8,722 nucleotides of DNA from Gammaproteobacteria bacterium. Lineage in GTDB: Bacteria > Pseudomonadota > Gammaproteobacteria > UBA6429 > Thiohalophilaceae. Made by a program: the position numbers and the translations under genes. Position 1 is the stretch's first letter. Every line of letters starts with the position of its first letter. This document shows positions 6,668 to 8,722 of the stretch, piece by piece. Under the pieces are notes generated by a model, which was not told where the DNA came from, did no database searches, and was given only the letters and a program-made list of their open reading frames with translations. The stretch is from assembly GCA_011052165.1 (NCBI GenBank), contig DRJN01000322.1:1-8722 (forward strand), read 5' to 3'.

Positions 6668-7258
6668 ATGCGTTCAGAAAATATGCATTTAAGACTGTTT
6701 TCTTTTCTACTGGCGGCACTGGTCAGCGCCTCTGCATTTGCCGATTCCATGACGGCGCAGCTGAGTAATGACAATGCCCGCTTCCGCTACAGCATGAGTG
6801 GTATGGGGCAGTCATTTGGAAATCTCGAAACCAGTGCGGGCTTTCTTTATACCGACAATTCGACAGGCAAGAACAGTTATTTGCTGGATGTGGGCACCTT
6901 TGTTCGTGGGGAAAGTGTCGAAGCGCCGATTATCGTCTCTATCGGGGGGCGTCTATATGCGGGGAGGGCGAAAACCTACACCGTGTATGCGGTGGGCCTG
7001 GGAGGGGATGTCATGCTGGTACCTGATTCCTGGGGGGGGTTCGGCCTGGGTGCTTTTTTTATGATTGCCCCGAGTGTGGTGGCCTTTGGGGATTCAAATG
7101 GATTAATTGAATATGGTGCGACCTTGAATTTTGAAGTCTCGCCGCAGGCAACGGTGCAACTGGGTTACCAGAAAATTGATGTCGATATCAGTGCAAACAA
7201 TGTCGGCACGATCAATATAGACAATGGTGGTTTCTTTGCTGTGAAAATCAAATTCTGA
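6668..7258 (+). CDS. YfaZ-like outer-membrane beta-barrel protein
   Basis: A 196-residue exported protein that fits the YfaZ family of small outer-membrane proteins of unknown function. I chose ATG 6668 because it places the signal peptide at the N-terminus: a hydrophobic core (LFSFLLAALVSASAFA) with likely cleavage after Ala25 (AFA|DS). An upstream in-frame start at 6581 would add 29 residues before the signal, and ATG 6683 is also possible. A G-rich ribosome site is at 6652-6664. The mature part shows alternating beta-strands typical of a barrel, many glycines (GGRLYAGRAKTY, GLGGDVML) and a last strand ending GGFFAVKIKF with a terminal Phe, the usual barrel-assembly signal. It is transcribed alone and ends at a strong terminator. 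The family assignment rests on overall character and could be another small porin-like barrel. Confidence 0.75.
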   Translation: MRSENMHLRLFSFLLAALVSASAFADSMTAQLSNDNARFRYSMSGMGQSFGNLETSAGFLYTDNSTGKNSYLLDVGTFVRGESVEAPIIVSIGGRLYAGRAKTYTVYAVGLGGDVMLVPDSWGGFGLGAFFMIAPSVVAFGDSNGLIEYGATLNFEVSPQATVQLGYQKIDVDISANNVGTINIDNGGFFAVKIKF

Positions 7259-7326
7259 GTGTTGGCATGATGCCTGTAATTTTGACGTGAATCCTTAATC
7301 TCATTCCAGGCTCAATTCAACAAACG

Positions 7327-7355
7327 CCCCGGCTTGCAAAGTCGGGGTTTTTTTT
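7327..7355 (+). terminator. Strong rho-independent terminator after the YfaZ-like gene
   Basis: CCCCGGCTT (7327-7335) pairs with AAGTCGGGG (7339-7347), nine pairs with one G-T and a GCA loop, followed by eight T residues (7348-7355). It sits about 70 bases past the stop codon. On the - strand the stem is followed by CGTTTGTTG, so it could also act weakly on transcripts from the HU gene. Confidence 0.9.
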
Positions 7356-7397
7356 GCCTGCAAACGCATAATCAAGTAAAGAAGCCTAGGAGAGGGA

Positions 7398-7411
7398 TCC
7401 CCGGCTGGGGA
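7398..7411 (-). terminator. Small hairpin 3' of the HU-like gene
   Basis: TCCCC (7398-7402) and GGGGA (7407-7411) form a 5-bp stem about 30 bases beyond the HU stop on the - strand. It lacks a T-tract, so termination of the leftward transcript is uncertain. The bidirectional hairpin at 7327-7355 is the alternative. Confidence 0.3.
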
Positions 7412-7439
7412 GTCACTTCCGAGCGGGGGCCGATGAATG

Positions 7440-7826
7440 TTAGAGGGCCATATCCTTGAGCGCCTTGAGTGGCTGAACCTTGACAATATTACGGGCGGGC
7501 TTGGCCCTGAAGATAGTCGGTTCGCCAGTGAAGGGGTTGATTCCCTTGCGGGCGCGGGTTGCGGGTTTACGTACAACCTTGACTTTCAGAAGGCCGGGCA
7601 TGGTAAATACGCCGGCAGCGTTACGTTTGATGTGACCGTTGATAATCTTGAAGAGTTCATCAAAAACAGCCGCAACATCTTTTTTCTTCAGTTCGGTGCG
7701 TTCAGCAATCGTGGTGAAGAGCATGGTTTTAGTGAAAGGTTCCTTGATTGGTTTGACTATGGGCTTCCTGATGGCCACAGCTTTTTTCTTTGCGGTTTTT
7801 TTCTTGGCTTTTTTCTTGATTGCCAT
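7440..7826 (-). CDS. HU-family DNA-binding protein with lysine-rich N-terminal tail
   Basis: A 128-residue nucleoid protein. The start at 7826 is supported by AGGAG (7837-7833 on the - strand) with six-base spacing; an in-frame TTG at 7955 would add 43 unlike residues. Residues 1-28 form a basic tail (MAIKKKAKKKTAKKK, then KPIVKPIK) resembling histone H1 or the tails of Xanthomonas-type HU variants. The HU fold follows from about 31: helices (FTKTMLFTTIAERT, KKKDVAAVFDELF), then beta-strands (GVFTMPGLLKVKVV) and the DNA-binding arm with INPFTGEP (96-103), where Pro98 is the residue that intercalates in DNA in HU/IHF. It ends with LKALKDMAL instead of the canonical HU end. Longer than the usual 90 residues because of the tail. 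It probably acts as a DNA-bending, compacting accessory HU. Confidence 0.92.
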   Translation of the reverse strand: MAIKKKAKKKTAKKKAVAIRKPIVKPIKEPFTKTMLFTTIAERTELKKKDVAAVFDELFKIINGHIKRNAAGVFTMPGLLKVKVVRKPATRARKGINPFTGEPTIFRAKPARNIVKVQPLKALKDMAL

Positions 7827-8168
7827 TGATGGCTCCTGAGAATTGATAGAGTTGTCAGATTTAGTCGCTAAAATAGTATATTCCTCACTAACTGGAGGCG
7901 AGTATATCTCTATTTTTACGGGATTATCCAGCTTTTTTGGCGAAATAGATGTCAAATTTTTTTGCTTTAAGCAAATGAAAGGGGGCGAAAATCGCAGTCA
8001 GTTTGGACATCGCTTTTGCATAAGAATATTCTTATGCTCTATACGGGATAACTTGCACCGTTTCGCATTTTCTGCTGTGCAGCAAAAGAGGGTTAAAGAC
8101 AGAGGAGGTAATGGCCGATAAGTACTACTGAATTCCCACTGGAAAATTTTCCTATACGGTGGCTTATT
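7827..8168. promoter_or_regulatory. Divergent 342-base upstream region of the HU and SH3 genes
   Basis: No credible gene lies here. In order it holds the HU ribosome site (7833-7837); ATTATC at 7923-7928, which reads GATAAT on the - strand; TTGACA on the - strand at 7950-7955, whose 21-base spacing to that GATAAT is too long for a standard promoter; a 15-base dyad TTTGCTTTAAGCAAA (7961-7975); a 20-bp perfect palindrome (8018-8037); a perfect AGGAGG at 8103-8108; and a 12-bp palindrome GGAAAATTTTCC (8141-8152). The concentration of dyads suggests regulation of one or both flanking genes. Confidence 0.5.
8016..8045 (+). promoter_or_regulatory. Putative promoter with palindromic operator upstream of the SH3 gene
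   Basis: GCATAAGAATATTCTTATGC at 8018-8037 is a perfect 20-bp palindrome. It overlaps TTGCAT (8016-8021) and lies before TATACG (8040-8045), a weak -35/-10 pair with 18-base spacing, so a bound dimer would occupy the promoter spacer. The regulator is unknown. The palindrome is plain in the sequence, whereas the promoter is an inference. Confidence 0.4.
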
Positions 8169-8722
8169 ATGACAGTGTTCGTCCGGATTTTATTGACTGC
8201 TTTGTGTCTGAGCCAGCTTGTGCCGGGTTCAGTGGCGCAGGCTAGAATGATTTATATTAACGATAATTTACGTGTGGGGGTTCGATCTGAGCCCAGTGGC
8301 CGGGTGGCGCCATTTAGCGTTGTCGTGACAGGAATGAAACTTGAAGTGCTGGAGCAATTGTCTGACTACCTGAAAATTCGTACGGATAAAGGAGTGGTCG
8401 GCTGGATTAAGGATATCTACGTGAGCGATCAGCCGCCTGCAATGATGCGTATTGAGACTTTGAAAATCCGCCATCGGGAACTGAAGCAGCAGATTCAGAA
8501 GCGGGATGAATCCATCAAAATCCTGGAAACAGCAAACCTGACGCTGAATGAACAGATTGACAATCTGAAAAAAGATCGCAGCCGTTGGCAACTTGAAAAA
8601 GCACGTGGTGATTATCTGCAACAGGAGGCGGTGAATGGCCGTTTCTGGTGGTGGGTCAGTCTGGGGGGACTCTTACTGGTGGCGGCAGCCTTTACCAGTG
8701 GAATGATCTGGTACCGGCAGCA
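8169..8722 (+). CDS. SH3-domain protein with C-terminal membrane anchor, YgiM-like (3' end beyond window)
   Basis: The visible 184 residues run off the right edge without a stop. Residues 1-25 are a signal peptide (hydrophobic ILLTALCLSQLV, cleavage near AQA|RM). Residues 27-87 are a bacterial SH3 domain: MIYINDNLRVGVRSEPSG at the start and VGWIKDIYVSD at the end. A charged coiled coil follows at about 93-155, then a membrane helix at about 160-182 (WWWVSLGGLLLVAAAF) with basic residues behind it. This order (signal, SH3, coiled coil, C-terminal anchor) is that of YgiM of E. coli, about 206 residues, so only some 10-25 residues should be missing. The start is ATG with GGTGG at 8158-8162. The SH3 domain would lie in the periplasm, where such domains often bind peptidoglycan; the exact role of YgiM is not settled. 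Confidence 0.88.
   Translation, partial: MTVFVRILLTALCLSQLVPGSVAQARMIYINDNLRVGVRSEPSGRVAPFSVVVTGMKLEVLEQLSDYLKIRTDKGVVGWIKDIYVSDQPPAMMRIETLKIRHRELKQQIQKRDESIKILETANLTLNEQIDNLKKDRSRWQLEKARGDYLQQEAVNGRFWWWVSLGGLLLVAAAFTSGMIWYRQ

Noticed and set aside
7827..7955. N-terminal extension of the HU-like protein from TTG at 7955
   Set aside because: The 43 extra residues are not HU-like, the TTG overlaps a TTGACA element, and the ATG at 7826 has a good AGGAG.
7843..8121. A 92-codon + strand open frame starting at TTG between the HU and SH3 genes
   Set aside because: No ribosome site, no recognisable domain, odd composition rich in Phe and Cys, and it overlaps promoter and palindrome sequences of the divergent region.

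Overview
The window looks like a chromosomal segment of a Gammaproteobacterium with moderate GC. The sequence supports this through a YcgN/UPF0260-type cysteine-cluster protein, a YfaZ-like outer-membrane protein, a YgiM-like SH3-plus-anchor protein, an HU variant with a lysine-rich tail, and a small repeat carrying the CCCTCTCCC/GGGAGAGGG hairpin that is common in gammaproteobacterial genomes. The species cannot be named from this stretch. There are nine complete protein genes and one cut by the right edge. I see no rRNA, tRNA, CRISPR array or transposase gene.

Left part (1-3640, + strand): a partial 96-bp MITE-like element, then a DUF302 gene with a recognisable promoter, two tandem paralogous PilZ (c-di-GMP receptor type) genes, a YcgN-like gene whose ATG directly abuts the second PilZ stop codon, and a membrane protein with an N-terminal zinc-binding head and a C-terminal helical-repeat tail. 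A terminator hairpin and a second, complete copy of the MITE in inverted orientation close this block, so the two copies bracket about 3.7 kb.

Centre (3892-6508): a rhomboid serine protease gene on the - strand converges on the zinc-head membrane gene. Its C-terminal helical-repeat tail appears related to the tail of that membrane protein, which makes the pair the most unusual protein-level observation here. Divergent from the rhomboid gene is a protein with two cyclic-nucleotide-binding domains and no obvious output domain, preceded by a leader with two hairpins.

Right part (6509-8722): a YfaZ-like outer-membrane beta-barrel gene with a strong intrinsic terminator, then a divergent pair: an HU-like nucleoid protein with an H1-like tail (- strand) and an SH3-domain membrane-anchored protein (+ strand, truncated). 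Their 342-base shared upstream region holds a perfect 20-bp palindrome placed between plausible -35 and -10 elements of the rightward gene.

Functionally, the window has a theme of envelope and second-messenger proteins (PilZ for c-di-GMP, CNB for cyclic nucleotides, rhomboid, YfaZ, SH3 anchor). No single pathway is proven, and most links between neighbours are inference from position.
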